64,000 nucleotides of DNA from Paenibacillus allorhizosphaerae. Its GTDB lineage: Bacteria; Bacillota; Bacilli; Paenibacillales; NBRC-103111. Positions within the stretch are counted from its first letter, which is position 1. Each line of letters begins with the position of its first letter. Below, piece after piece: positions 53,192 to 62,243 of this stretch. The notes beneath the pieces are model-generated. The model searched no databases and had not been told where the DNA came from. It was given only the letters and a program-made list of their open reading frames with translations. The stretch spans positions 186,001 through 250,000 of the forward strand of contig NZ_CAJVCE010000010.1 in the NCBI RefSeq assembly GCF_910594985.1, given 5' to 3'. Made by a program: the position numbers and the translations under genes.

Positions 53192-54391
53192 ATGTGCAAA
53201 CCCACCGTTGTCTGCTGCCTTCTGATCGTTGTCGCCGCCGCGCTCTCGGGCTGCTGGGACCGGCGTGAGCTTAACGACCTGGCCATTGCCGTCGGACTCG
53301 GGCTTGACAAGCAGGAGAACAACATCAGAGTGACGACACAAATTGTAAATCCGGGCGAAGTAGCCACCAAGAAAGGCATGGGAGGATACAGTACACCGGT
53401 CAGCACGTTTAGCGCTACAGAACCGACTATATTCGAAGCCATCCGAAGGCTCACGACCATTGCCCCGCGCAAAATCCTTTCTTCCCATCTTCAGGTGCTC
53501 GTAATCGGAGAGGCGCTTGCTCGACAGGGCATTGCTAAGGTCATGGACGGCATCTCCAGAAATCACGAGTTTCGTTCCGACTTTTATTTGGTCATTGCCA
53601 AGGGAGACCGCGCCGAGAACATTTTGCAAATATTAACGCCCGTCGAAAAAATACCGGCAAGCAAAATGTTCAATTCGTTGGAAATTTCCGAAAAAGCATG
53701 GGCGCCTACAGTCAAAATGCCGCTGGACAAGTTTATTTCCGATTTATCGAGCCCGACGAAAGATACGGTCCTGACCGGCGTCCGCATCACCGGAGCCCAG
53801 GAAACAGGTAAAACCAAAGGCAACATGAATCGATCCGTTCCGCACGCCAATTTGCAATATGCCGAGCTGGCGCTATTCAAACGGGATAAACTGATCGACT
53901 GGTTAAGCGAGCAAGAAAGCAAAGGGTATAACTACATCATGGGCAACGTAAAAAGCACGATCGGCCATTTGTCCTGCCCCCGGGGCGGCGCCATAGCCGT
54001 CGAGGTGATTCGGACAAAATCGAAAATCAAGGGGAAGGTCGAACACGGCATTCCGAAAATTACGATCGATCTGTATGTTGAGCAGGACATTGCCGAAGTG
54101 CTCTGCAGCATGGATGTGACCAAAACCGAAACGATAGACCAGTTGGAAAACATATCGAAAAAAACATTGGCACATATCGTTCAGTCCGCCATAACGGTGG
54201 CCAAAAAAAACAAAGCCGATATTTTCGGCTTCGGAGAAGCCATTGAAGACGCCGATCCCAAAGCCTGGACGGAAATGAAGAAGGATTGGGACCGGCGTTT
54301 CGCCGATCTGGATGTTGAAGTCCGGGTCGAAGTGCAAATTCGGCGTCTGGGCACAACGAACAATTCACTGATGGAAGAAGGGGAGGAATAG
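53192..54391 (+). CDS. Spore germination lipoprotein (GerKC/GerAC-like)
   Basis: Subunit C of the receptor, a lipoprotein on the outer face of the inner spore membrane. The signal peptide ends in the lipobox LSGCWDRREL. The mature protein has the three Ger(x)C domains: GEVATKKGMGGYS near the start, ILSSHLQVLVIGEALARQG, and the long C-terminal part with VEVRVEVQIRRLG. ATG 53192 is preferred because GAGG is eight bases before it. An ATG at 53186 is too close. It follows the A subunit by about 14 bases. Confidence 0.92.
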   Translation: MCKPTVVCCLLIVVAAALSGCWDRRELNDLAIAVGLGLDKQENNIRVTTQIVNPGEVATKKGMGGYSTPVSTFSATEPTIFEAIRRLTTIAPRKILSSHLQVLVIGEALARQGIAKVMDGISRNHEFRSDFYLVIAKGDRAENILQILTPVEKIPASKMFNSLEISEKAWAPTVKMPLDKFISDLSSPTKDTVLTGVRITGAQETGKTKGNMNRSVPHANLQYAELALFKRDKLIDWLSEQESKGYNYIMGNVKSTIGHLSCPRGGAIAVEVIRTKSKIKGKVEHGIPKITIDLYVEQDIAEVLCSMDVTKTETIDQLENISKKTLAHIVQSAITVAKKNKADIFGFGEAIEDADPKAWTEMKKDWDRRFADLDVEVRVEVQIRRLGTTNNSLMEEGEE

Positions 54392-54395
54392 TCTG

Positions 54396-54638
54396 ATGTG
54401 GTCGGTAGCGGGTATTCTCTTGGCTGGAGCGCTTATCGCATTCATCGAGGCTCCCTATCTCCTGAAGCACAATCGGATTAAGGAGCTTGGCGTTTTTGCG
54501 GGCTTGCTCTTGTTCGGCATTACGGTGAGCGTACTGCAAAGTATGAGAGTCCCTCTGCCGAATCCGCTGGACTGGATTACGGCAGCCCACCAGCCCATCA
54601 GCGATTTCATCTTTCGATTACTGGCCAAGGGGGAGTAA
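54396..54638 (+). CDS. Small membrane protein of the ger operon
   Basis: The 80-residue protein has two transmembrane helices (WSVAGILLAGALIAFIEAP and GVFAGLLLFGITVSVLQS), then PLPNPLDWITAAHQPISDFI. It begins four bases after the C subunit stop and ends two bases before the B subunit. Such small proteins are seen in ger operons of Paenibacillaceae and could be a fourth (D-like) subunit, as known for some Bacillus receptors. The similarity to GerD-type subunits is by position and topology, not by motif. Confidence 0.78.
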   Translation: MWSVAGILLAGALIAFIEAPYLLKHNRIKELGVFAGLLLFGITVSVLQSMRVPLPNPLDWITAAHQPISDFIFRLLAKGE

Positions 54639-54640
54639 GT

Positions 54641-55738
54641 ATGATTGAAAAAGGCAAAATCGGCGTCCATCAATTTACGATATTAACGGTACTCTTTACG
54701 GTCGGCAGCTCGATTCTGATCGCGCCTTCCGGGCTTGCTCACGACGCTAAGCAGGATGCATGGATCGCGGCGGCCTTAGGGCTCGGCGTCGGGCTGCTTA
54801 CGATCTTGTTGTACAACCGAATTACGGTCCGCTATCCTTCCAAAACATTAGTGGCATGTTGTCAGGAGGCGTTCGGGGCATGGGTCGGCGGGTTCATTTC
54901 ATTTCTGTACTTTGGCTATTTCTTCATGTTGGCCGCGCTCGTGCTGCGCAATATCGGCGACTTTATGACGACGCAAGTACTGCCCAATACACCGATTCAA
55001 TTTATTCATGCCCTGTTCCTCTTCGTCGTCATTATGGGACTCCGCAACGGACTCGAGACGATCACCCGGACTGCGGAAATCTTTTTACCGTGGGTATTAT
55101 TCTTCTTTCTTATTATGGTCGTGCTGCTTCCGCCCAAGTTCGATTACCATAACTTGCTGCCCGTATTCGGCTATGGGATGAAGCCGACCGTGCGTGCGTC
55201 CATTCCCTTAATCAGTACTCCTTATATGGAGCTTATCGTATTTTTAATGATTTTCCCGCACGTTTCGAACGCACCTAAAGCGAGGAAAGCGTTTCTGGCC
55301 GGTACATTCATAGGAGGAATGCTGCTGGTCGTTATCGCGCTCCTATCCATCCTCGTGCTCGGAAGCGAATTAACGGCAAGACACCTATACCCGAGCTACA
55401 GTTTGGCTAAAAAAATCAGCATAGGCAAATTTTTGGAACGGCTCGAGGTCGTCATGGCAGGGATTTGGTTTATTACGATTTATTTTAAGCTCGCCATATG
55501 CTTTTATGGTTCCGCGACAACGCTTGCCGAGCTATTCAAACTGAAAGAAGTCAAACAGCTGTATTTGCCGCTGGGCATCATCATCATCGTTTTTTCGGTG
55601 GTTGCCTACCCTAATATCGCGTATTTTATGTTATTCGGTTCCAAAATCGACTTTCCATATTCGTTTCCATATGCTTACATAATCCCTTTCGCGTTACTCC
55701 TTACCGCCCGGTTTCGTAATAAAAACATGCGTCAATGA
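54641..55738 (+). CDS. Spore germination permease subunit B (GerKB/GerAB-like)
   Basis: Subunit B of the receptor. It belongs to the amino acid-polyamine-organocation superfamily and is the part thought to bind the germinant. The 365-residue protein has about ten membrane segments and the family start IGVHQFTILTVLFTVGSSIL. It ends the operon A-C-small-B. The germinant cannot be read from sequence. Confidence 0.93.
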   Translation: MIEKGKIGVHQFTILTVLFTVGSSILIAPSGLAHDAKQDAWIAAALGLGVGLLTILLYNRITVRYPSKTLVACCQEAFGAWVGGFISFLYFGYFFMLAALVLRNIGDFMTTQVLPNTPIQFIHALFLFVVIMGLRNGLETITRTAEIFLPWVLFFFLIMVVLLPPKFDYHNLLPVFGYGMKPTVRASIPLISTPYMELIVFLMIFPHVSNAPKARKAFLAGTFIGGMLLVVIALLSILVLGSELTARHLYPSYSLAKKISIGKFLERLEVVMAGIWFITIYFKLAICFYGSATTLAELFKLKEVKQLYLPLGIIIIVFSVVAYPNIAYFMLFGSKIDFPYSFPYAYIIPFALLLTARFRNKNMRQ

Positions 55739-55829
55739 ACCGCACGTAAAATAGGACTCCAAAGATTCCGTAACGAAACATATAATGAAGAAAGGGTAGG
55801 CAGCACAGTGTCAGTGTGGAGGTGTAGCG

Positions 55830-56387
55830 ATGTTCAAGTACAAAATCGATTCCGAGGTTGAGCTCAAGATGTTGGGAATGCAGGAAGCGGAAGCGCTGTT
55901 TCGGCTCACGGACGCGAATCGGCAATATCTTCGCGAATGGATGCCTTGGATTGACGAAACGAAAACATCAGAGGATACCCGGTTATTCATCGAGGGAACA
56001 CGGAAACGCTGGGCGAAGGGACTCGGGATCGCAACAGGGATTGAATATCGCGGAGAGCTGTGCGGAGTCATCGATTTGCACGGGCTTAGCTGGACGAACC
56101 GCAAAACCGCGGTAGGCTACTGGCTCGGGGCATCGTTTCAAGGCAATGGCATCATGACAAGAGCATGCCGGGCGATCGTCGACTATGCAGTCCACGAGCT
56201 GAAACTGCACCGGATCGAGATTTGCGCGGGAATACATAACGTCAGAAGCCGCGCGATTCCCGAACGGCTCGGTTTTCAGCTGGAAGGGATCGCAAGGGGA
56301 GCGCAGCTGCTCTACGGCCGTTATATCGATCTGGCCGTATATAGCGTATTGGCGGATGAATGGAGCGAAAGCGCCAGAAGCCGGTAA
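55830..56387 (+). CDS. GNAT N-acetyltransferase, RimJ/RimL-type
   Basis: The 185-residue protein matches the RimJ/RimL group that acetylates the N-terminus of ribosomal proteins and other amines. Early motif EALFRLTDANRQYLREWMPW, then AVGYWLGASFQGNGIMTRAC (acetyl-CoA-binding loop QGxGxx), and LHRIEICAGIHNVRSRAIPERLGFQLEG. GGAGGTG is about five bases before the ATG. Substrate unknown. It follows the ger operon and is probably a separate unit. Confidence 0.9.
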   Translation: MFKYKIDSEVELKMLGMQEAEALFRLTDANRQYLREWMPWIDETKTSEDTRLFIEGTRKRWAKGLGIATGIEYRGELCGVIDLHGLSWTNRKTAVGYWLGASFQGNGIMTRACRAIVDYAVHELKLHRIEICAGIHNVRSRAIPERLGFQLEGIARGAQLLYGRYIDLAVYSVLADEWSESARSR

Positions 56388-56462
56388 TGCGCCATGTTCC
56401 GGGAATTCCCCGCGGCTGCTACCCTAGCTGGCCTTGTCGGGGTGAGCTTCGCTTCCTACACA

Positions 56463-56512
56463 AAACAGCCCGGCTCTCGTCAGCAAAAGCTGCGTAGAAC
56501 GGGCTGTTTGTC
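56463..56512. terminator. Terminator between GNAT and Gly-Tyr-rich gene
   Basis: AAACAGCCCG and CGGGCTGTTT form a ten-base stem across a 27-base loop. A short T tract on either side lets it serve both convergent genes. Confidence 0.65.
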
Positions 56513-56532
56513 ATGATTCCGTTTACGAGAAG

Positions 56533-56844
56533 TTAAATAAAGAATCCCCCGCCGTAACCGTACGGATAACCGCCATAGCCATAGCCGCCAAAGCCGCCAT
56601 AACCGCCATAACCGCCGTAACCGCCGTAAGCATAAGGGGCCGTTCCGACGGCGAGCAGATCGAACAGTACGAGCGGAAGAATGGCTGACGTCTTTACTTG
56701 TTTTCCTTTGCGGGGAGCAACAAACAGCTTGCTGCCGCTAATGCGGACCAGCTTGCCTTGTACGACGGTGCCGTCCTTCTTCACTGCGTAAATTTGTTTG
56801 CCGATCAGCATCTGGACATCCTGCTTGCGAACATGGTTTTGCAT
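56533..56844 (-). CDS. Small protein with Gly-Tyr-rich tail
   Basis: The 103-residue protein has an N-terminal part of about 65 residues with beta-strand character (MLIGKQIYAVKKDGTVVQGKLVRI, GSKLFVAPRKGKQVKTS) resembling an SH3-like or LSm-like fold. A hydrophobic stretch (LPLVLFDLLAVG) follows, then about 30 residues of GGYGGYGGYGGFGG repeats ending in GGGFFI. ATG 56844 is chosen because GGAGGTG is eight bases upstream. Such tails are common in spore-coat and inner-coat proteins of Paenibacillaceae, which could fit, but nothing proves it. Confidence 0.7.
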   Translation of the reverse strand: MQNHVRKQDVQMLIGKQIYAVKKDGTVVQGKLVRISGSKLFVAPRKGKQVKTSAILPLVLFDLLAVGTAPYAYGGYGGYGGYGGFGGYGYGGYPYGYGGGFFI

Positions 56845-57046
56845 GCGTGTGCACCTCCAACTTTTAGCGTCGGGCCAGGCCCTTGTAATTGTCGTCACCG
56901 ATCGATGACGGTCAACGGGTGTTAACGCTATATTGTACGGAAGGCGCGACATTTGTGCCTGTATAGCTGTCCGTAGCAGGCAAAGATGTGCCGCTGTCCT
57001 GACGGCTGTGGTCTAGCTAAGAGCCCGGCTATCCGGGCTAAGCGGT

Positions 57047-57274
57047 TTACGCGCGCCGCAGCCGGCCGAGCTCCATTGTGATCGCTTCAATCTCGCTGAT
57101 GCTGAACTGATTCTTGCTGGCAACCATTTCGTAAATATCGCGCAGGTCGTCGTACTGCTCGTCGTTGAGCTGCGACGCCTTTAGTGCGGCGCCTGTAGCC
57201 ATGCGCAGCTTCTTCTTGATCTCCTCAATCATATATTCGGTGTTATCCATTGTGTTCACATTCAAATCCGCCAT
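57047..57274 (-). CDS. DUF1128 family protein (YfkK-like)
   Basis: The 75-residue protein matches DUF1128 (B. subtilis YfkK): MIEEIKKKLRMATGAALKAS, then QYDDLRDIYEMVASKNQFSI, and EIEAITMELGRLRR. The function is unknown. ATG 57274 is used. The upstream sequence has GGGATGGGATCGG but no strong ribosome site. Frames further upstream lack similarity. It is divergent from yjbQ. Confidence 0.88.
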   Translation of the reverse strand: MADLNVNTMDNTEYMIEEIKKKLRMATGAALKASQLNDEQYDDLRDIYEMVASKNQFSISEIEAITMELGRLRRA

Positions 57275-57404
57275 GTTCCGATCCCATCCCTTTCTCCAGA
57301 ATTGTTCTGTTTCAGCTTGAATCATTGTACCACGTTTTGTGATTCGGCGCCCTGTACTATATAATGGGGGCACCTGCAATCCGCTTACGACTAAGGAGGT
57401 CTAT

Positions 57405-57806
57405 ATGATACATACGCTGCAACTTCGAACCGAAGAACGGGATGAGCTAATCGAAATTACGCGAGAAGTGCATGATTTATTGAAAAAAGAAGCGCTGGAG
57501 GATGGCCTCGCCGTCATTTATTGCCCGCACACGACGGCTGGCGTCACCATTCAGGAAAACGCCGACCCTGACGTTAAGCGAGATGTGATTATGCGGCTTG
57601 ATGAAGTGTATCCATGGGAACACCCGAAGTACCGGCACGCCGAAGGAAATACCGCTTCGCATCTGAAGGCGATGACGGTAGGGAGCTCCCAAACCGTTAT
57701 CGTCTCAGGCTCCCGTCTCCTATTAGGACGCTGGCAAGGCATCTATTTTTGTGAGTTCGACGGCCCGCGGGACCGCATTTGTCTGGTAAAGTTTATGCGC
57801 GGATAA
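57405..57806 (+). CDS. YjbQ family protein (UPF0047)
   Basis: A 133-residue protein of the secondary thiamine-phosphate synthase-like YjbQ family. The conserved core is YCPHTTAGVTIQENADPDVKRD, followed by HLKAMTVGSSQTVIVSGSRL and WQGIYFCEFDGPRDR. Some members have weak thiamine-phosphate synthase activity; the true role is unsettled. AAGGAGG is five bases before ATG 57405. Confidence 0.92.
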   Translation: MIHTLQLRTEERDELIEITREVHDLLKKEALEDGLAVIYCPHTTAGVTIQENADPDVKRDVIMRLDEVYPWEHPKYRHAEGNTASHLKAMTVGSSQTVIVSGSRLLLGRWQGIYFCEFDGPRDRICLVKFMRG

Positions 57807-57885
57807 GCGGGCAAGCGTCAATGCTTCAAAGCATTGAAGTGTAAGGCTGCGATGATTTCCGAGATTGCGCGTTGTAGGAGAGTAA

Positions 57886-58518
57886 TTATCCTCGCAGCCC
57901 CTCGCACAAATATTTGACATGCGACTCGGCAAGCTTTTTCACGTCTTCGTAAGCCTGGTTGTAATGAATGTTATACGATATAAATCCGTGCAGCGACATA
58001 AACAAACTCCAGGGCAAACTGTACATTTTCTTTTCGCTCATCGGCTGTTTGGCCACGACCGCCCGTACGACCGTAGCGAACAAATCCAGACTTTGAGCCT
58101 GCTCGGTTCGCGAGTAACGCTGAAGTTCCGGATCTTTAATCATGAACATGATTTCGTAATGATTCGGATTTTCAAGGCCGAAACGGACAAACTCGAGCAT
58201 CAACCTTTCCAACTGCGCCAGATCGCCGAGACGCGTTCGACTCAGCATTTCCCTCTGCCTTTCGAGCAGCATATTGAAGTCATCCGTAACCAAAGCATAG
58301 AACAGCTCGGCTTTTTCCTTGAAATGGTAATACAACGCACCGTGACTATAGCCCATCGCCTTTGCAATGCTGCGCATCGTTAAAGCGTGATAGCCGTGCT
58401 CGATGAAGAGTTGCCTCGCCTCATCGAGAATTCTCTCACGGCTCAACTCCTGTGCAACCGCTTTTCTCGCCAATTTCCCGCACTCCCCTTTGCGCAAGTT
58501 AGCTTCATCTATATTCAA
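57886..58518 (-). CDS. TetR/AcrR-family transcriptional regulator
   Basis: The 210-residue protein has the TetR DNA-binding domain at about 25-75 (RERILDEARQLFIEHGYHAL, MRSIAKAMGYSHGALYYHFK) and a helical C-terminal ligand domain (VRAVVAKQPMSEKKMYSLPW). The ligand is unknown. The yigZ gene lies 22 bases upstream on the same strand, so they may be co-transcribed, but no target pump is adjacent. Confidence 0.92.
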   Translation of the reverse strand: MNIDEANLRKGECGKLARKAVAQELSRERILDEARQLFIEHGYHALTMRSIAKAMGYSHGALYYHFKEKAELFYALVTDDFNMLLERQREMLSRTRLGDLAQLERLMLEFVRFGLENPNHYEIMFMIKDPELQRYSRTEQAQSLDLFATVVRAVVAKQPMSEKKMYSLPWSLFMSLHGFISYNIHYNQAYEDVKKLAESHVKYLCEGLRG

Positions 58519-58539
58519 GGCTTTGCCGGCTCCCCTTGC

Positions 58540-59181
58540 TCAGGGCAGCTCGGCGTGCTCTATATATCGCTCATCACTCGGAACAATGACACCTTGACCG
58601 TGGGTCAAATCGGTCATCCAATTTATGAAGGTTTCGGACTCCGAAGCAAGCGGCAGACAGCAAAGCGTCACTTTATCGGTAAATGCCGTTTCCCCCATCA
58701 GCATCCTGCGTCCCCTAAGTTCATTCTCGACTTTCCCCAATAGCGTATAGTCGATTTCCACCAGCACTTCTTGATGCAGTACTTTGTAAACTTGCTGCGC
58801 CGCCGACAACCCGGCCACCGCGCCGTCCGTATACGCGCGAATCAAGCCTCCCGCGCCAAGCATAATGCCGCCAAAGTACCGTGTGACCACGACGGCGACG
58901 TTTTTCAGCCCCTGGTTTTTGATGACCTCCAAAATCGGTTTGCCCGCCGTCCCGCTCGGTTCGCCGTCATCGGACGCCTTCTGGATCTCATCGCGCTCTC
59001 CGATCATGTAAGCGGAACAGTTATGCGTCGCAGACCAATGCTCTTTCTTGATGCCTTCAATATACTCGATGGCTTCCTCTTCGGATGCAACCGGCTTCGC
59101 ATGACCGATAAAGCGGGACTTCTTGATGACGATTTCCGCTTGTCCCGGTCCTTTGACCGTTCGATATTGCATCAGCGCCAT
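58540..59181 (-). CDS. yigZ: YigZ/IMPACT family protein
   Basis: The 213-residue protein has the IMPACT domain (residues 15-130): FIGHAKPVASEEEAIEYI, DDGEPSGTAGKPIL, and VVVTRYFGGIMLGAGGLIRAY. A C-terminal domain of about 70 residues ends it. YigZ proteins are widespread; their role is not settled, with links to translation control by analogy with eukaryotic IMPACT. AAGGAGGAG lies upstream of the ATG. Confidence 0.92.
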   Translation of the reverse strand: MALMQYRTVKGPGQAEIVIKKSRFIGHAKPVASEEEAIEYIEGIKKEHWSATHNCSAYMIGERDEIQKASDDGEPSGTAGKPILEVIKNQGLKNVAVVVTRYFGGIMLGAGGLIRAYTDGAVAGLSAAQQVYKVLHQEVLVEIDYTLLGKVENELRGRRMLMGETAFTDKVTLCCLPLASESETFINWMTDLTHGQGVIVPSDERYIEHAELP

Positions 59182-59233
59182 CGTCTTGCTCCTCCTTCCT
59201 TATCTCTTCTTCAGCTTTCTGTGAAAATTTTGC

Positions 59234-59265
59234 AAAAAAAGCAGCCACCCGAAGGATGAACCGCT
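59234..59265 (-). terminator. Possible terminator after pgi
   Basis: On the minus strand CATCC-TTC-GGGTG pairs, with weaker outer pairs, and is followed by seven T residues. It lies 110 bases past the pgi stop. Confidence 0.45.
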
Positions 59266-59371
59266 CTTTTCGCTATATGCCTGAAATTCGATTTCAACTC
59301 GCGAAACCGTAAGAGAAGCTTTTTTCAATGAACCAGCCTTCCCGCAACCCGGGCTTTGATCGGAAACGTTC

Positions 59372-60727
59372 TTATTCGGACAATCTCGCCTCAAGCTCCG
59401 CTTTTTCTTTCTCGTAACCAGGCTTGCCGAGCAGCGCGAACATATTTTTCTTATACGCTTCGACGCCCGGCTGATCGAATGGATTGACCCCGAGCAGATA
59501 GCCGCTGATGCCGCATGCTTTTTCAAAGAAGTACACCATGTACCCGAATGTATACGGGCTGGTGTCCGGCAACGTTACGATCAGATTCGGCACGCCTCCG
59601 TCGGAATGGGCAAGCATCGTTCCCTGGAACGCTTTTTTATTGACGAAATCCATCGTCTTGCCGGTTAAGAAGTTAAGCCCGTCCAAATCTTGCGGATCGC
59701 TGCCGATCTCGATATGTTCCGTCACCTGCTCTACCTGGATGACCGTTTCAAACAGGTTGCGCGAGCCTTCCTGAATGAATTGGCCCATCGAATGCAGGTC
59801 CGTGGAGAAATCGACGGAGGAAGGATAAATGCCCTTGTTGTCTTTGCCTTCGCTCTCCCCGAACAGCTGCTTCCACCACTCGGATACGTAATGCAGCGAC
59901 GGCTCGTAGTTGACAAGAATTTCGGTCGTCTTGCCCTTGCGGTACAGCGCATTGCGCACGGCTGCATATTGATATGCTTCGTTCTCCTGCAAGCTTGGGT
60001 TCGCGTACGCCTGACTCGCATCCGCCGCTCCCCGCATCATCGCTTCGATATCGACGCCCGCCGTTGCAATCGGCAGCAGGCCGACCGCCGTCAGCACCGA
60101 GTAGCGCCCGCCGACATCGTCCGGGATCACGAAGCTTTCGTAGCCTTCTTCCGTCGCCAGTTTCTTCAGTGCGCCCTTGGCTTTGTCCGTCGTAGCGTAA
60201 ATGCGCTTTCGCGCCGCTTCCTTGCCGTACTTCTTCTCCAGCAGTTCGCGGAAAATGCGGAATGCAATCGCAGGCTCCGTCGTCGTTCCCGATTTGGAAA
60301 TGACGTTGACGGAGATGTCTTTTCCCTCAAGCAGTTGAAGGAGATGCGTGACGTATGTAGAGCTGATGTTTTGCCCGACGAAATAAATTTCCGGCGTCTT
60401 GCGCTTATCCTTGGGAAGCAAATTGTAAAAGCTGTGGCTGAGCATCTCGATCGCCGCTCTCGCCCCGAGATAAGATCCGCCGATCCCTATCACCACAAGC
60501 GCATCGGAGTCGGATTGGATTTGCTTTGCCGCCTGCTGAATGCGCGCAAATTCCTCTTTATCGTAATTGACCGGAAGGTCGATCCATCCGAGATAATCGC
60601 TGCCTGCGCCGGTTTTCTCATGAAGCTGCTCATGCGCTTTCTGCACCGCCGCCTCCAAATAATCCACCTCGTGCTTCGCGATGAAGCCGAGCGCTTTGCT
60701 GTAATCGAAACGAAGCTTGCCGCTCAT
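59372..60727 (-). CDS. pgi: Glucose-6-phosphate isomerase
   Basis: Pgi interconverts glucose 6-phosphate and fructose 6-phosphate. The 451-residue length is the usual bacilli form. Key regions are [35 protein letters not shown], the catalytic glutamate region, and the C-terminal signature with [16 protein letters not shown]. It stands divergently from the dehydrogenase-PilZ gene at 60866. The fructose 6-phosphate it supplies can go through manA and manC to GDP-mannose. Confidence 0.97.
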   Translation of the reverse strand: MSGKLRFDYSKALGFIAKHEVDYLEAAVQKAHEQLHEKTGAGSDYLGWIDLPVNYDKEEFARIQQAAKQIQSDSDALVVIGIGGSYLGARAAIEMLSHSFYNLLPKDKRKTPEIYFVGQNISSTYVTHLLQLLEGKDISVNVISKSGTTTEPAIAFRIFRELLEKKYGKEAARKRIYATTDKAKGALKKLATEEGYESFVIPDDVGGRYSVLTAVGLLPIATAGVDIEAMMRGAADASQAYANPSLQENEAYQYAAVRNALYRKGKTTEILVNYEPSLHYVSEWWKQLFGESEGKDNKGIYPSSVDFSTDLHSMGQFIQEGSRNLFETVIQVEQVTEHIEIGSDPQDLDGLNFLTGKTMDFVNKKAFQGTMLAHSDGGVPNLIVTLPDTSPYTFGYMVYFFEKACGISGYLLGVNPFDQPGVEAYKKNMFALLGKPGYEKEKAELEARLSE

Positions 60728-60865
60728 TGAACTAAATCCCCCTAACCTTAGTCTTTTGCTGTATATTCACTTTTCAATAGCATACTTCACTTTACCTCGG
60801 GAAAGCAAGTGTCCAATTCACAGTAAAGCGATGAAATGCTACAATCAGTGGAAGAGGTGATATTA

Positions 60866-62137
60866 TTGAAGAGCATCGGTTTTATCGGGCTGGGAACCAT
60901 GGGTAAACCTATGGCCGCCAACCTATTGAAAAAAGGCTTCTCTGTCGCCGTATATAATCGTTCCGCGGAGAAAGCGGATGATTTGGTGCTCCTGGGCGCA
61001 AGGGCGGCTCATAGTCCGGTGGATGCTGCACTGGAAGCGGACGTCGTGATTACAATGCTCAGTACGGAGCATGTTGTTCTGGACACGGTATTCGGGGAGA
61101 ACGGGATCGTCCACAGCCTGCGGCCCGGACAAACCGTTATCGACTGCAGCACCGTATCGCCGGAAACGAGCCGAAAGCTGAATGACGAGTGCGCCGCACA
61201 TCTGGTCGATTTCCTGGACGCGCCTGTTGCGGGAAGCAAGCCGGCTGCAGAGAACGGGACACTCGGCTTTATGGTCGGCGGGCCGGAAGAGGCGCTGGAG
61301 AAGCATCGGGATGTGCTGGAAGCGATGGGGACGACCATCGTCTACATGGGACCGGCCGGTTCCGGCTCGTATGCGAAGCTTGCGCATAATACGATCGTCG
61401 GCATTAACGCCGCAGCGCTCGTAGAAGGACTGTCGATGGCCGTTAAGGCTGGACTCGATCCTGCGAGTTTTCTGAGCATCGTGCAATCCGGAGGCGCCAA
61501 CAGCAAACAGGCGGAGCTGAAAGGCCCGAAAATCATCGACCGCGATTTCAGCAGCCAGTTCTCCCTCGGCTTGATGCTTAAGGATCTGATCTTGGCGGAG
61601 GACGTAACGAACCGGTTCCGCATGCCGGCCCCCATGCTTCGCGCCGCCGCCGGACTGTTCCAGATGGGATACAGCAAAGGGCTAGGCGACGAAGACTTGA
61701 GCTCGGTCGTCAAATGCTACGAGGATTGGATTCATGCCGAGATCAGCGGCCGGCTTTCCGGCGGACAAGCCTCCGAGAACGGAGAACGCCGCAAAAGCGC
61801 GCGAATCCGGATGAACATCAGGCTCCATCTGTCCGTTTATCAATGGGAGCAAGAAGGTGCCTTCTCCGGGCAGCTGATTGACGGAACGCTGGAAGATTTA
61901 TCCGACAGCGGCATTCGCATTTTATCGGAAACGCCGCTTGCCCGGGACATGTTCATCGTGATCCATTTCCCGCAGGAAGCCGACCTCCCGCCGGTCACGG
62001 CGCGCATCATCCGCATCGATCAGGAAGAGAACCAATTCCGTTACGGCTGTATGCTGTCGGGCCTGTCGCCGCATGTGCGGCTCAAGCTTGAGCAGTATAT
62101 CCACAGCAAAACCGGAGAACCGGGTGCAGCCTATTAA
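60866..62137 (+). CDS. 3-hydroxyisobutyrate-dehydrogenase-like enzyme with C-terminal PilZ domain
   Basis: A 423-residue fusion of an enzyme and a likely second-messenger receptor. The first 285 residues are a beta-hydroxyacid dehydrogenase: the NAD motif GFIGLGTMGKPMAANL (residues 5-20), DAPVAGSKPAAENG, and GSYAKLAHNTIVG with catalytic K171 and N175. A linker leads to a PilZ domain at about 305-415. Its c-di-GMP motifs are RKSAR (RxxxR, 309-313) and D344-L-S346-D-S-G349 (DxSxxG). The start is TTG 60866 with AGAGGTG six bases upstream. ATG 60836 is an alternative. Single enzymes of this group are about 290-300 residues, so the added domain is complete. It is divergent from pgi. The substrate is not known. 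Confidence 0.9.
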   Translation: MKSIGFIGLGTMGKPMAANLLKKGFSVAVYNRSAEKADDLVLLGARAAHSPVDAALEADVVITMLSTEHVVLDTVFGENGIVHSLRPGQTVIDCSTVSPETSRKLNDECAAHLVDFLDAPVAGSKPAAENGTLGFMVGGPEEALEKHRDVLEAMGTTIVYMGPAGSGSYAKLAHNTIVGINAAALVEGLSMAVKAGLDPASFLSIVQSGGANSKQAELKGPKIIDRDFSSQFSLGLMLKDLILAEDVTNRFRMPAPMLRAAAGLFQMGYSKGLGDEDLSSVVKCYEDWIHAEISGRLSGGQASENGERRKSARIRMNIRLHLSVYQWEQEGAFSGQLIDGTLEDLSDSGIRILSETPLARDMFIVIHFPQEADLPPVTARIIRIDQEENQFRYGCMLSGLSPHVRLKLEQYIHSKTGEPGAAY

Positions 62138-62156
62138 GTGTTAAGCCTGCATGCTA

Positions 62157-62218
62157 AAACCCCGCAAGACGAAACGGCGGCACTTCCAGGAGAAGCGCCT
62201 TCGTTGTCTGCGGGGTTT
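62157..62218 (+). terminator. Terminator after dehydrogenase-PilZ gene
   Basis: AAACCCCGCA and TGCGGGGTTT form a ten-base stem around a 42-base loop that holds further pairs (AGACGAA near TTCGTTGTCT). A run of T residues is short. It lies 20 bases past the stop and can act on both strands. Confidence 0.7.
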
Positions 62219-62243
62219 ATTCATTTCGTCCGGCCCGAATGAT

